NCBI GenBank assembly: GCA_946623915.1 | Contig: CAMORQ010000086.1 | Coordinates: 1 to 7,445 of the forward strand | Reading direction: 5' to 3' | DNA from: an uncultured Coriobacteriaceae bacterium | GTDB lineage: Bacteria; Actinomycetota; Coriobacteriia; Coriobacteriales; Eggerthellaceae | Length of the DNA stretch: 7,445 bases | Shown: in pieces, positions 1 to 6,772 of the stretch | Numbering within the stretch: the first letter of the stretch is position 1 | Layout of the letters: every line of letters starts with the position of its first letter | Made by a program: the position numbers and the translations under genes | The notes under the pieces: generated by a model | The model's database searches: none | Seen by the model: the letters and a program-made list of their open reading frames with translations, nothing else | Told to the model about the DNA's origin: nothing

Positions 1-968
1 GTTCCTGCCTCAACCACAAGGTTCTCCGAGCGGGCGAACGCTTCGTTTACCTGCAACGCCATTTCCACCTGCTCGCTACGGGGTTCATAGCTTGCATACA
101 TTGCGCCCGCGACGCCATTCGCTTTGAACGCCGCGGATACGTCTTCGTCAGTTGGGAACACGAGGGTGCTGTTGGGGTCTGCCGCTATATCCGCAGCATC
201 ACGGCGCGACATCCTCGCAAAACCTTCCACCATCTCTTGCCGCATGTGCTTCAACGAAAGCGGATTGGCATCTGCGTCGGCAAAATGCTGGAACACTTTC
301 ACAGTGGGCCATTGATCTGGCGGCGCCATGCCGGCAATGTGCGCAACAAGGTCGCGCGGCATCAAGGCCACAGCTGCAAGGAAAATGCGGTACACCGCAC
401 TCAACGCCGCCACGTCGTCATCGGCACGGTGCGTCGAAACAGGCGCGCCGAAAGCGCGGACGATGTCGATAAGACGATGCGATTTCAGTCGCGGGAGGGT
501 GATGCGCGCCAAGTCGAGCGAATCGATCCAGACGTTGTTCGCCAACGAAGACCCTGCGGGGTACTTCGTGCAAAACGCCTTGTCAAAGGGCGCATTGTGC
601 GCAACAAGGTCGCTTTCTCCCACAAATTCGACCAGCCCTGCCAGAGCCTCTTCCGCCGACGGCGCATCGGCAACATCGGCGTCGGTGATGCGGGTGAGGT
701 GCACGATGTCTTCTGGGATGGGCATGCCAGGGTTGACGAAGGTGACGTACCAATCCACAATGCTGCCGTTCACCATACGTGCAGCCGCTATCTGCGTTAA
801 CTCGTCACGAGAATACGACACACCCGTCGTCTCGGTGTCGATGACCACCACACCAGCGTCTAAGTCGCCGAAATCTGCCTCTTCGGCGTACGAGCGAAGC
901 TGCTGATATCTCTCCCTTATGCGCTTCGGCGTGGTTTCTATGATGTATGTTTCTAGCGAGTCTGTCAT
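1..968 (-). CDS. DnaQ-type 3'-5' exonuclease fused to DinG-family helicase (C-terminal part outside window)
   Basis: Reading the minus strand from ATG at 968 gives 322 residues open to the left edge, so the 3' part is missing. Residues about 40-190 form a DEDDh exonuclease domain: VVVIDTETTG carries D44 and E46, NAPFDKAF carries D129, and HRADDD carries H180 and D185 in the H-x4-D spacing. This is the full catalytic set that hydrolyses DNA from 3' ends using two metal ions. Near residues 290-322 a Q-motif-like stretch (YEPRSEQVEMA) leads into VVEAGT, the usual start of the DinG/XPD Walker A motif, where the window ends. The layout matches Bacillus-type DinG, about 930 residues long, so roughly 600 residues should follow. 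In that family the helicase part can be inactive, which cannot be judged here. An in-frame ATG at 980 would add four residues; neither start has a convincing Shine-Dalgarno. It diverges from the gene at 1054. The exonuclease call is firm; the helicase call rests on the last 30 residues. Confidence 0.88.
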   Translation of the reverse strand, partial: MTDSLETYIIETTPKRIRERYQQLRSYAEEADFGDLDAGVVVIDTETTGVSYSRDELTQIAAARMVNGSIVDWYVTFVNPGMPIPEDIVHLTRITDADVADAPSAEEALAGLVEFVGESDLVAHNAPFDKAFCTKYPAGSSLANNVWIDSLDLARITLPRLKSHRLIDIVRAFGAPVSTHRADDDVAALSAVYRIFLAAVALMPRDLVAHIAGMAPPDQWPTVKVFQHFADADANPLSLKHMRQEMVEGFARMSRRDAADIAADPNSTLVFPTDEDVSAAFKANGVAGAMYASYEPRSEQVEMALQVNEAFARSENLVVEAG

Positions 969-999
969 CAGTCTTGGCATTTCGTGCGTCGTTTCAGCC

Positions 1000-1005
1000 T
1001 ATCAT
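1000..1005 (+). promoter_or_regulatory. Possible -10 element for the gene at 1054
   Basis: TATCAT lies about 49 bases upstream of the start codon, in the 73-85 bp gap between two divergent genes. The octamer CTATCATG recurs exactly upstream of rlmN (2742-2749), which supports a shared promoter role. The nearest -35-like hexamer (TTGGCA, 974-979) is 20 bp away, longer than ideal. The assignment is therefore weak. Confidence 0.3.
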
Positions 1006-1020
1006 GGACTTGGCACTCTT

Positions 1021-1036
1021 GCGTGCACACGCACGC
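1021..1036. repeat. Short inverted repeat GCGTGC-acac-GCACGC
   Basis: Two perfect 6-bp arms are separated by 4 bases, just downstream of the predicted -10 and ending 17 bp before the ATG at 1054. It could be an operator or a small leader hairpin close to the ribosome binding site. Chance in a GC-rich gap is also possible. Confidence 0.3.
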
Positions 1037-1053
1037 GCTCACAAGGAGAAAAC

Positions 1054-1692
1054 ATGCCTGTTGTACCGTATTTTGGGACTTATGGACGCTTTAGCGCAAC
1101 GGATTCAGCGCAGCATCCCGTCCTCTTTGGCGCCGACACTTTGATCGGCGACGATTTGACCGTGCGCCTCGAGCAAAGCGCCAAAAGCGATACGGCCTGG
1201 CTAGACAACAGGTTCGGCGCCTGTATTGGGGCGCTCGATGCAGCCACCGTGGGACAATACCGGCTCTGCCGCGCAAAAGAGTGGACCACGCACGTGTTTC
1301 TCGCCTCTATCTATGCCACCGACAAAGAAGATGGCCTGTACTGGGGCGAAGTAGTGATCATAGCGTACCCATCCGCTTATGAGGAAAGCTTCGGGCCGTT
1401 CGCGCAGGGCGTTTCCGAAATGCTTTCAGACGGCATCCGCCCGAGCGTGGAGCTTCAGCAATCTTCGCTCAACGAAATACTGGAAACCAACGGAGCGTGG
1501 CGGCCAAGCGGCCGCGAACCTGCATTGCACCCTCGGGGAAGCGCCCTTGTGAAAGACCACCACAGTTTCAACGAGCGCATGGTCGAAGCAGCGCGAAAGC
1601 GCAACCCGGGCTGTCTTTTCGTTGGGTGGGCCTTCATCGTCTTTTTGGTGGCCCTTGCGGTATTTGCCCTGATGAAACTATTTGGTTTCTAG
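1054..1692 (+). CDS. Uncharacterised protein with a single C-terminal membrane helix
   Basis: I do not recognise this 212-residue protein. The start at 1054 is chosen because AAGGAG at 1043-1048 sits 5 bases upstream. The open frame continues back to 919, but that part overlaps the promoter gap and the divergent gene. The first 185 or so residues look soluble and mixed in composition, with no signal peptide, no repeats and no catalytic motif I can name. Residues about 187-210 (from GCLFVGWAFIVFLVA onward) form one hydrophobic helix ending two residues before the C-terminus. The basic stretch RKRNPG lies directly before the helix. This is tail-anchored topology, so by the positive-inside rule the main domain is probably cytoplasmic. 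It stands alone on its strand: its promoter gap is shared with the exonuclease/helicase gene, and its 3' end overlaps ddl by 15 bp in convergent orientation. No function is proposed. Confidence 0.8.
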   Translation: MPVVPYFGTYGRFSATDSAQHPVLFGADTLIGDDLTVRLEQSAKSDTAWLDNRFGACIGALDAATVGQYRLCRAKEWTTHVFLASIYATDKEDGLYWGEVVIIAYPSAYEESFGPFAQGVSEMLSDGIRPSVELQQSSLNEILETNGAWRPSGREPALHPRGSALVKDHHSFNERMVEAARKRNPGCLFVGWAFIVFLVALAVFALMKLFGF

Positions 1693-2625
1693 CGCATACT
1701 CGATTATGCGCGTGCACAGCTGCGCAAAACTCATGCCTGCCGCCGCTGCCGCGTCGGGCAGCAAAGACGTTGGGGTCATTCCGGGAATCGTGTTGGTTTC
1801 AAGCACCCAGATATCGCCGCTGTCTTCAACGATCATATCTGTCCTGGACATCCCTCGGCACTCGAGACATTTGTGAACGGCTATCGCCAAATCCTGGGAT
1901 CGCTGCGTAATATCGTCCTCAAGAGGTGCCGGACACAAATGGTCGGAGCCACCAGGAGCGTATTTCGCCTCGAAATCATAAAAAGCACTGTGCGGAACAA
2001 TCTGGATGACCGGAAGCGCTTCCGGCTGGTCGTTGCCCAAAACGGCGACCGTTATTTCCGTCCCAGCCACGAAACGCTCGACGAGCACTTCGTCATCGAG
2101 CGCAAACGCCTCGTCAAGGGCGCCCTGTAGCCCTTCAGGCTCTTCCACTATAACCACGCCAAGGGCGCTGCCTTCGGTGCCAGGCTTTACGACCAGGGGA
2201 AACCCGTGCTCTTCGGCGAAACCTGTCGCTAGCTCGAGCGCATTATGTCCACGAAAGAGGGTCGCCGATTCCGGAGTTGGAATGTTGGCACGCGCATACA
2301 CAACCTTCGACTTCGCCTTGTCCATGGCAGTGGCAGAAGACCACACGCCAGGCCCCGTGTAAGGCAGGCCGAGCACTTCGAGCATACCCTGAAGCGTGCC
2401 GTCTTCGCCGCATTTTCCATGCATGCACAAAAACGCAACGTCGAAAGGCCCCTTCACGAGGGTCAGCAGATCTTCTTTGTTGGCAGGATCAAGCTGCGTC
2501 ACGGGAAAACCGGCTTCTAGCAAAGCCTCCGTGGCACCAGCCCCCGAGGCTAGCGAAATCTCGCGTTCGTCGCTTGTTCCACCAGCTAGAACCACTACGT
2601 GAGTTTCCTGGGGAATAACCGTCAT
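1678..2625 (-). CDS. ddl: D-alanine--D-alanine ligase
   Basis: This 315-residue cytoplasmic ATP-grasp enzyme joins two D-alanines using ATP, giving the dipeptide MurF adds to peptidoglycan precursors. Visible family motifs are GGTSDEREISL (13-24, with E20 as the substrate-binding glutamate), HGKCGEDGTLQG (69-80), SSATAMDK (96-103), VVKP with the phosphate loop TEGSALGV (145-157), the omega-loop FYDFEAKY (215-222) and ETNTIPGMT (276-284). The tyrosine-bearing omega loop fits D-Ala-D-Ala rather than D-Ala-D-lactate synthesis, an inference by analogy. Length is normal for the family (about 306-370). I start at ATG 2625 because AGGAAAGGGG sits 5 bases upstream. An in-frame ATG at 2655 would add ten non-family residues and has no ribosome binding site. 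It is transcribed alone, divergent from rlmN, and its last 15 bases lie antisense to the end of the 1054 gene. Confidence 0.96.
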   Translation of the reverse strand: MTVIPQETHVVVLAGGTSDEREISLASGAGATEALLEAGFPVTQLDPANKEDLLTLVKGPFDVAFLCMHGKCGEDGTLQGMLEVLGLPYTGPGVWSSATAMDKAKSKVVYARANIPTPESATLFRGHNALELATGFAEEHGFPLVVKPGTEGSALGVVIVEEPEGLQGALDEAFALDDEVLVERFVAGTEITVAVLGNDQPEALPVIQIVPHSAFYDFEAKYAPGGSDHLCPAPLEDDITQRSQDLAIAVHKCLECRGMSRTDMIVEDSGDIWVLETNTIPGMTPTSLLPDAAAAAGMSFAQLCTRIIEYALETK

Positions 2626-2676
2626 GCGGGCCCCTTTCCTGCCACAGAGCAACATCGTGCAATTAACATAGTGCTG

Positions 2677-2685
2677 AGTATAGCA
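2677..2685 (-). promoter_or_regulatory. Predicted extended -10 promoter of ddl
   Basis: On the minus strand this reads TGCTATACT, an extended -10 (TGn followed by TATACT, one mismatch to TATAAT). No good -35 lies 16-18 bp upstream, as is common for extended -10 promoters. Transcription would begin near 2670, giving a leader of about 45 bases before the ATG at 2625. It lies in the 141-bp gap shared with the divergent rlmN. Confidence 0.5.
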
Positions 2686-2742
2686 AAGCGCAGTTGCCTA
2701 TGGTGTGTCTTCGCACCTCGTGCAGCATTGGCACATTGGCGC

Positions 2743-2748
2743 TATCAT
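2743..2748 (+). promoter_or_regulatory. Possible -10 element of rlmN
   Basis: TATCAT, within the same octamer CTATCATG seen upstream of the 1054 gene, lies 18 bases before the rlmN start codon. It would give a very short leader that begins at the ribosome binding site (GGAAG, 2756-2760). No clear -35 is present; ATTGGC is directly repeated just upstream (2727-2732 and 2735-2740). Weak evidence. Confidence 0.3.
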
Positions 2749-2766
2749 GACATATGGAAGACAGAG

Positions 2767-3807
2767 ATGCATTCTTCAATCTGCACATATTCGGCGCGTG
2801 GACTAGAGGACTTGATGACGGCCTTGGGCCAACCACGTTTTCGTACCGAGCAGCTTTTGTCCTGGCTATACGACAAGGCCGTTTCTTCCTACGATGACAT
2901 GACCAATCTGCCAGCGTCCCTAAGGGAGCGTCTTGCTGCAGAGCACCCACTGCACTTTCCCCACATCGTCGAATCGCGCGTTTCGGCAGATGGCACCCGA
3001 AAATACCTGGTCAAACTGTCTGACGATGCGCTTGTCGAGACAGTCGGAATACCATCTGCTGGCCAAGACGGGCACTCGTCTCGTCTGACCGTGTGCTTTT
3101 CGACCCAAGTGGGATGTCCCATGCAATGCGCTTTCTGCGCGACGGGCACCGAAGGATTCACACGCAACCTCTTTCCAGGTGAAATCGCGTGGCAGATAGC
3201 ATTAGTCGCCCGCGATTTTGACACGCGAGTAAGCAATGCAGTGGCCATGGGCCAAGGAGAGCCCTTTCTGAATTACGAAAACGTTGTTGCTGCACTACGC
3301 ATCATCAACCATAAAAAGGCTCTGGGCATAGGTGCGAGACACCTAACCGTCTCCACCTGCGGCATCGCCGACAGCATCCGGCGGTTTGGAAAAGAGCCGG
3401 AGCAGTTTACCCTTGCTGTTTCACTCCATTCCGCCGTGCAAGAAACGCGCGATTTCCTGCTTCCGCGCTGCAGCGCTACCCCACTCGTTGCCCTGAAGGA
3501 CGCCCTGGTTGAATATCAGCAATCCTCGGGGCGGCGCATTACGTTCGAATACCTACTCATCAAAGACCAGAATTGCTCACCAGCGCACCTCGATGCGCTC
3601 ATAGACTACTGCAAGGGCCTTTCCGCACACATCAATCTTCTCACCCCAAACCCGGTTCCAGACAGCGGTTTTCTGCCATGCTCGCCGGACACAACACAGC
3701 AATGGATCGAAACGTTGTCGCATCGAGGCATCGAAGCGACCCTGCGTGCATCGCGAGGTGCCGACATCGACGGCGCATGCGGTCAACTGAAGAGCAACCG
3801 CACGTAA
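2767..3807 (+). CDS. rlmN: Dual-specificity rRNA/tRNA adenine-C2 methyltransferase RlmN
   Basis: RlmN is a radical-SAM enzyme that methylates C2 of A2503 in 23S rRNA and of A37 in some tRNAs, tuning peptidyl-transferase behaviour and decoding fidelity. The 346-residue product has the cluster motif CPMQCAFC with C117, C121 and C124 binding the 4Fe-4S cluster. It also has the SAM-binding MGQGEP (161-166) and VSTCGI (195-200). Both mechanistic cysteines are present: C110, seven residues before the cluster motif (E. coli C118), and C338 in DGACGQL (E. coli C355, which carries the transferred methyl). It should therefore be active. ATG 2767 is chosen for GGAAG at 2756-2760 and a family-like N-terminus. 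The open frame reaches back to 2599, but that extension would run across the ddl promoter and into ddl. The gene ends 21 bp from the convergent parB with no terminator-like hairpin between. Cfr is the close alternative, but length and context favour RlmN. Confidence 0.95.
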   Translation: MHSSICTYSARGLEDLMTALGQPRFRTEQLLSWLYDKAVSSYDDMTNLPASLRERLAAEHPLHFPHIVESRVSADGTRKYLVKLSDDALVETVGIPSAGQDGHSSRLTVCFSTQVGCPMQCAFCATGTEGFTRNLFPGEIAWQIALVARDFDTRVSNAVAMGQGEPFLNYENVVAALRIINHKKALGIGARHLTVSTCGIADSIRRFGKEPEQFTLAVSLHSAVQETRDFLLPRCSATPLVALKDALVEYQQSSGRRITFEYLLIKDQNCSPAHLDALIDYCKGLSAHINLLTPNPVPDSGFLPCSPDTTQQWIETLSHRGIEATLRASRGADIDGACGQLKSNRT

Positions 3808-3828
3808 GACCCTTGCCGCGTAAAGCAG

Positions 3829-4875
3829 CTATTCTCCGACCATTTGGCTAAAGAGGCGCTTCAGGTCTTCTTCGTCTTTGAACTCGATTTCTATACGTTG
3901 CTTGCCGCGAGAACTCTTTACACGAACATTTGTTTGTAGTTTTTCCCGCAGTTCTTGGGCGACTTTTCGATATGATGCAGGTGTCTGTTCACGAGGTGCT
4001 TGCGGCGTGCTTGACGATTCCCCTCGCGAAAGGAGACGTGCGAGGTTTTCTGTGTCACGAACGCTCAGTCGTTCTGCTGCCAGGCGCTCAGTAAGCTTCG
4101 CCCGGCCCTCTGTCGTTGGAACTGAAAGAATCGCACGTGCGTGTCCCGCGGTGATCTTTTCCTCGTAAAGCAACTGCTGCGCTTCTTCGGGAAGCTCGAG
4201 CAGACGCAATGCGTTGGCAATAGTCGAACGGCCCTTCGAAACAACTTCGGCCACATCGGACTGCGTCATTCCTCGACGCTCCATGAGGCGCTTGTATCCA
4301 TACGCTTCTTCTATGGGGTTGAGGTCGCTTCGTTGAATGTTCTCTATAAGAGCAAGTTCGAGGGCTTTTTCATCTGAAGCGCTTATTACCCTCACCGGAA
4401 CTGTTTGCAAGCCTACAACCTTGCACGCCTGCCAACGTCTTTCCCCCGCGACAATCTGGTAAGAATCGTCCGCGATTCGGCGCACGACGATTGGCTGGAG
4501 AAGACCTTCTTTTTCTATTGATGCGGCAAGTTCTTCAATTTCGTCGGGCTTAAACTGCGTGCGGGGCTGATCGGGGTTTGGAGAAATACGATCTATCGAA
4601 ACCTCATCCGTTGCCCGTGGAGCACGCTCAATAACTCCTTTGATTTCGACATGGTCATCTTCTTCTACATACGGCACACGCTCTTCTGCTTCAGCGGCAC
4701 CTACTTCTTGTAGATGATCTGCCGTGTTTTCCTGCTGACTGGATTCGTTGTCATCCCCTTCTGATGCGGGGGTTTCATCTATATCCTGACTCGTCGATGT
4801 GCCGATTTCTTCAGCAGCATCGCCAATTAATGCATTCAGACCTCTGCCGAGACCACTCTTTTTGCCTTTAGCCAC
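3829..4875 (-). CDS. parB: Chromosome-partitioning protein ParB (Spo0J)
   Basis: ParB binds parS, loads as a CTP-dependent sliding clamp, spreads along nearby DNA and stimulates ParA ATPase to move sister origins apart. The 348-residue product has, in order: the N-terminal ParA-contact stretch KKSGLGRGLNALIGD, an acidic linker (about 20-90), box I NPDQPRTQF (about 100-108), the CTP-binding box II AGERRW (about 144-149), box III ENIQRSDLNPIEEA (178-191), a helix-turn-helix beginning MTQSDVAEVVSKGRSTIA (from 203), and a C-terminal dimer domain (about 300-348). All key boxes are intact. I choose GTG at 4875, 9 bases after AAAGGAAG (4892-4885), giving the classic N-terminus. A TTG at 4881 would add two residues but sits only 3 bases from that site. 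The gene overlaps the parA stop by 8 bases, suggesting translational coupling. Three parS sites lie within 3 kb. Confidence 0.96.
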   Translation of the reverse strand: MAKGKKSGLGRGLNALIGDAAEEIGTSTSQDIDETPASEGDDNESSQQENTADHLQEVGAAEAEERVPYVEEDDHVEIKGVIERAPRATDEVSIDRISPNPDQPRTQFKPDEIEELAASIEKEGLLQPIVVRRIADDSYQIVAGERRWQACKVVGLQTVPVRVISASDEKALELALIENIQRSDLNPIEEAYGYKRLMERRGMTQSDVAEVVSKGRSTIANALRLLELPEEAQQLLYEEKITAGHARAILSVPTTEGRAKLTERLAAERLSVRDTENLARLLSRGESSSTPQAPREQTPASYRKVAQELREKLQTNVRVKSSRGKQRIEIEFKDEEDLKRLFSQMVGE

Positions 4876-5944
4876 GTTCAATCACTTCCTTTGCCAGGGC
4901 AACGTAGGATTCTGCACCCCTACCGGTTGGATCGTATTCAGTTATAGGTTGTCCAAAACTTGGCGCCTCCGAAAGACGCACTGTTCTCGGAATGACCGCT
5001 TCGAACACTTTGTCTCCGAAGAACTCTCGTACTTCGTGTGCCACTTGTCGCGCAAGCATCGTGCGCCCGTCGTACATGGTAAGAAGGACGCCGAATATAT
5101 CAAGTGAAGGATTGAGCGCATTTTTGACACGTTTCATTGAATCAAGGAGTTTTGTCACACCTTCCAATGCGTAGAATTCGCATTGGATAGGAATGAGCAG
5201 CTTGTCCGAAGCCACAAGGGCATTGATAGTTAAAAGCCCTAGTGCAGGAGGACAATCTATAAATATGTAGTCGTAGGTTCCTCGTAAGGCACCAAGGGCT
5301 TGCCTCAGCCGGTTTTCGCGCGCCATTTCATTTACCAGCTCCACTTCGGCACCTGCCAAGTCGATTGTTGCCGGTACAAGATCCATCCCCTGGCATACAT
5401 CGGGAATAATAGCGTCTGTTGCAGGGATGCCTCCGAGAAGGATGTCGTATACGTCGTGCTCTACTTGACTCTTGTCAATGCCAAGTCCGCTTGTCGTGTT
5501 TCCTTGAGGATCCATGTCGACAACGAGAACAGCTTTTCCTTGAGTGCCTAGGGCAGCAGAAAGATTAATGGCTGTTGTCGATTTGCCAACACCACCCTTC
5601 TGGTTGATGATGGCAATGATTTTTGTTTCACCTATGGTGTGTGTAACAGGATCTTTGTCACTGAAACTCTTAATGGGAGTGCGCTTTATGGGCGGCATCT
5701 CCTCGGAAGGGGTACTAGAATCGTCTCCCTCGAATGTTGCCTCACCAGGGCGAGACTCGGTTTCATGGACACCATCGGACTCTGACTCGACGCCGCGATC
5801 CACTATCTCGCTGCTAGGTTGATTTTCCTGCAATGAGCTTGTTTCTTCTTTGATTGAGTTCTCGTCTGAAATTGGATTGACGGGCGTCTGATTAGGAGAG
5901 GTTGTCGTGTCCCTTTTGCGTTTAAATCCATCGAATAGACCCAC
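4868..5944 (-). CDS. parA: Chromosome-partitioning ATPase ParA (Soj) with acidic N-terminal extension
   Basis: ParA dimerises on ATP, coats the nucleoid non-specifically and is released by ParB-parS, which drives origin movement. The ATPase core starts near residue 107 and carries the deviant Walker A KGGVGKST (116-123, signature lysine K116), DMDPQGN (143-149) and Walker B YIFIDCPP (226-233). The core length, about 250 residues, is normal. Before it lies a 105-residue extension rich in Glu, Asp, Ser and Pro, probably disordered. It opens with MGLFDGFKRKR, which could be an amphipathic basic helix; FtsY proteins often begin similarly. Actinobacterial ParA proteins often carry N-terminal extensions, so this one need not be unusual. 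The start is GTG at 5944, decided by an ideal AAAGGAGG 4 bases upstream (5956-5949). A methionine at residue 83 has no family support as a start. The gene is followed by overlapping parB and preceded by two parS sites. Confidence 0.96.
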   Translation of the reverse strand: MGLFDGFKRKRDTTTSPNQTPVNPISDENSIKEETSSLQENQPSSEIVDRGVESESDGVHETESRPGEATFEGDDSSTPSEEMPPIKRTPIKSFSDKDPVTHTIGETKIIAIINQKGGVGKSTTAINLSAALGTQGKAVLVVDMDPQGNTTSGLGIDKSQVEHDVYDILLGGIPATDAIIPDVCQGMDLVPATIDLAGAEVELVNEMARENRLRQALGALRGTYDYIFIDCPPALGLLTINALVASDKLLIPIQCEFYALEGVTKLLDSMKRVKNALNPSLDIFGVLLTMYDGRTMLARQVAHEVREFFGDKVFEAVIPRTVRLSEAPSFGQPITEYDPTGRGAESYVALAKEVIERG

Positions 5945-5968
5945 ATTTCCTCCTTTCCAAGTTGTTTG

Positions 5969-5974
5969 AGTATA
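5969..5974 (-). promoter_or_regulatory. Predicted -10 of the parA-parB promoter
   Basis: On the minus strand GGCTATACT contains TATACT, the same hexamer predicted for ddl. Transcription would start near 5962, about 18 bases before the GTG. A -35 spaced 16-18 bp away would fall inside the parS site at 5983-5998, where the sequence (GTTTCA or TTTCAC) is only a poor TTGACA match. ParB bound there could hinder RNA polymerase, giving autoregulation. That is an inference. Confidence 0.45.
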
Positions 5975-5982
5975 GCCGTTTT

Positions 5983-5998
5983 TGTTTCACGTGAAACA
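5983..5998. promoter_or_regulatory. parS site 1 (ParB-binding centromere)
   Basis: TGTTTCACGTGAAACA is a perfect 16-bp palindrome that matches the general bacterial parS consensus TGTTNCACGTGAAACA at every fixed base. It serves as a ParB loading site. It lies 39 bp upstream of the parA start codon, directly next to the predicted -10. The trailing TC (18 identical bases) is shared by all three copies in the window. Confidence 0.95.
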
Positions 5999-6020
5999 TC
6001 TTCACGGAATCGTTGAACAA

Positions 6021-6036
6021 TGTTTCACGTGAAACA
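6021..6036. promoter_or_regulatory. parS site 2 (ParB-binding centromere)
   Basis: This is identical to the site at 5983-5998 and placed 38 bp from it centre to centre. It is in the gap between the rsmG stop codon (6053) and parA. A tandem pair at this distance lets two ParB clamps load side by side. The 22 bases between the sites show no further repeat. Confidence 0.95.
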
Positions 6037-6052
6037 TCGAAGAGTCACTTCT

Positions 6053-6712
6053 TTAGGCATATGGATGGTTTTGGGCAGCACCGTCTCTTCGAGGAAGCTT
6101 CACATTCGGTTCAGCATTCTTTTCGAAAACTACTATGCTACGTTTGGTGTTCCCATCACTCAGAATGGTATCGCGCGTTTCGACATAAGCCATGCCGACC
6201 TTGTCCTGTATCGAGCATGCGGCTTCTAGTTCTTGATCGACCTTATCTGCTTTGTACGCAACCAGCCTTCCCCCTAGTTTGAGTAAAGGCGCTGACAACT
6301 CCAAAAGTACGGGCAACGATGCAAGAGCGCGCGCTGTAGCAACAGAGAAAGCGTTAGGCTCTATTCTCGCCAGCTCCTCTATGCGTCCATCGAAAACGCT
6401 TACGTCTTCGATGCCAATCTTTTCGATCATTTCTTTGACTGCTTGTGCTTTCTTCTTTGTTGAATCCACAAGAACGGTTTCCCTGCCTGTCGCTAGTGCC
6501 AAGGGAACTCCAGGCAAACCACCACCTGTGCCCATGTCGACAAGACGCCCTGCTGGCGCTGCATGCACTTCATCGAGCGCAACGAAGGAATCTTCTATAT
6601 GTAGAAGGATTCCTTGGTCGATATCCGTGATACTCGTCAAATTAAGTACTTTGTTCTTCTCAAGTAACAGTTCGAGATACTCGATTGCCTTTTCGTAATG
6701 AGGTATGCCCAT
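6053..6712 (-). CDS. rsmG: 16S rRNA (guanine-527-N7)-methyltransferase RsmG (GidB)
   Basis: RsmG places the N7 methyl on G527 in the 530 loop of 16S rRNA within the 30S subunit, using SAM; loss of it in other bacteria gives low-level streptomycin resistance. The 219-residue product is of family length (207-239). It shows the N-terminal NLTSITDIDQGILLHIEDS segment (24-42), SAM motif I VDMGTGGGLPGVPLA (58-72), an acidic VLVDS (80-84) and ATARALASLP (125-134), with an arginine at 128 in the conserved position. The ATG at 6712 has only a weak GGAA about 7 bases upstream. The gene lies between jag and parA, its usual neighbours. A terminator separates it from jag, so it probably has its own promoter, and it may be transcribed onward into parA-parB because no terminator follows it. 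The C-terminal 15 residues are polar and basic. Confidence 0.95.
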   Translation of the reverse strand: MGIPHYEKAIEYLELLLEKNKVLNLTSITDIDQGILLHIEDSFVALDEVHAAPAGRLVDMGTGGGLPGVPLALATGRETVLVDSTKKKAQAVKEMIEKIGIEDVSVFDGRIEELARIEPNAFSVATARALASLPVLLELSAPLLKLGGRLVAYKADKVDQELEAACSIQDKVGMAYVETRDTILSDGNTKRSIVVFEKNAEPNVKLPRRDGAAQNHPYA

Positions 6713-6754
6713 GATCGTTCCAATCTATGTTCATCGAAGGGACCAAATCTTTAT

Positions 6755-6772
6755 CACGTGTGTTTCATGAAC
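6755..6772. promoter_or_regulatory. Degenerate parS-like sequence in the rsmG leader
   Basis: A CACGTG core at 6755-6760 is followed immediately by TGTTTCATGAAC (6761-6772), which looks like parS lacking two central bases. Neither part is a full site. It could be a decayed parS or a weak ParB half-site, or chance. Confidence 0.25.

Noticed and set aside
237..906. Long plus-strand open frames of 187 and 192 codons
   Set aside because: They are antisense to the exonuclease domain, whose catalytic motifs prove the minus strand is coding; their translations look like arginine/serine-rich shadow sequence.
1091..1289. Minus-strand open frames opposite the 1054 gene
   Set aside because: They lack ribosome binding sites and recognisable protein features, and the plus-strand frame has both a strong site and a coherent membrane helix.
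2599..2766. In-frame 56-codon extension of rlmN upstream of ATG 2767
   Set aside because: It overlaps the start of ddl on the other strand and the shared promoter gap, has no family similarity, and ATG 2767 has a ribosome binding site.
3778..3802. TGCGGT/ACCGCA inverted repeat at the end of rlmN as a terminator
   Set aside because: The stem is only 6 bp with a 13-base loop, it lies inside the coding sequence, and no U-run follows.
5945..6052. Origin of replication in the parS gap
   Set aside because: No cluster of DnaA boxes (TTATCCACA-like) or AT-rich unwinding region is visible; gene order only suggests that the origin is nearby.
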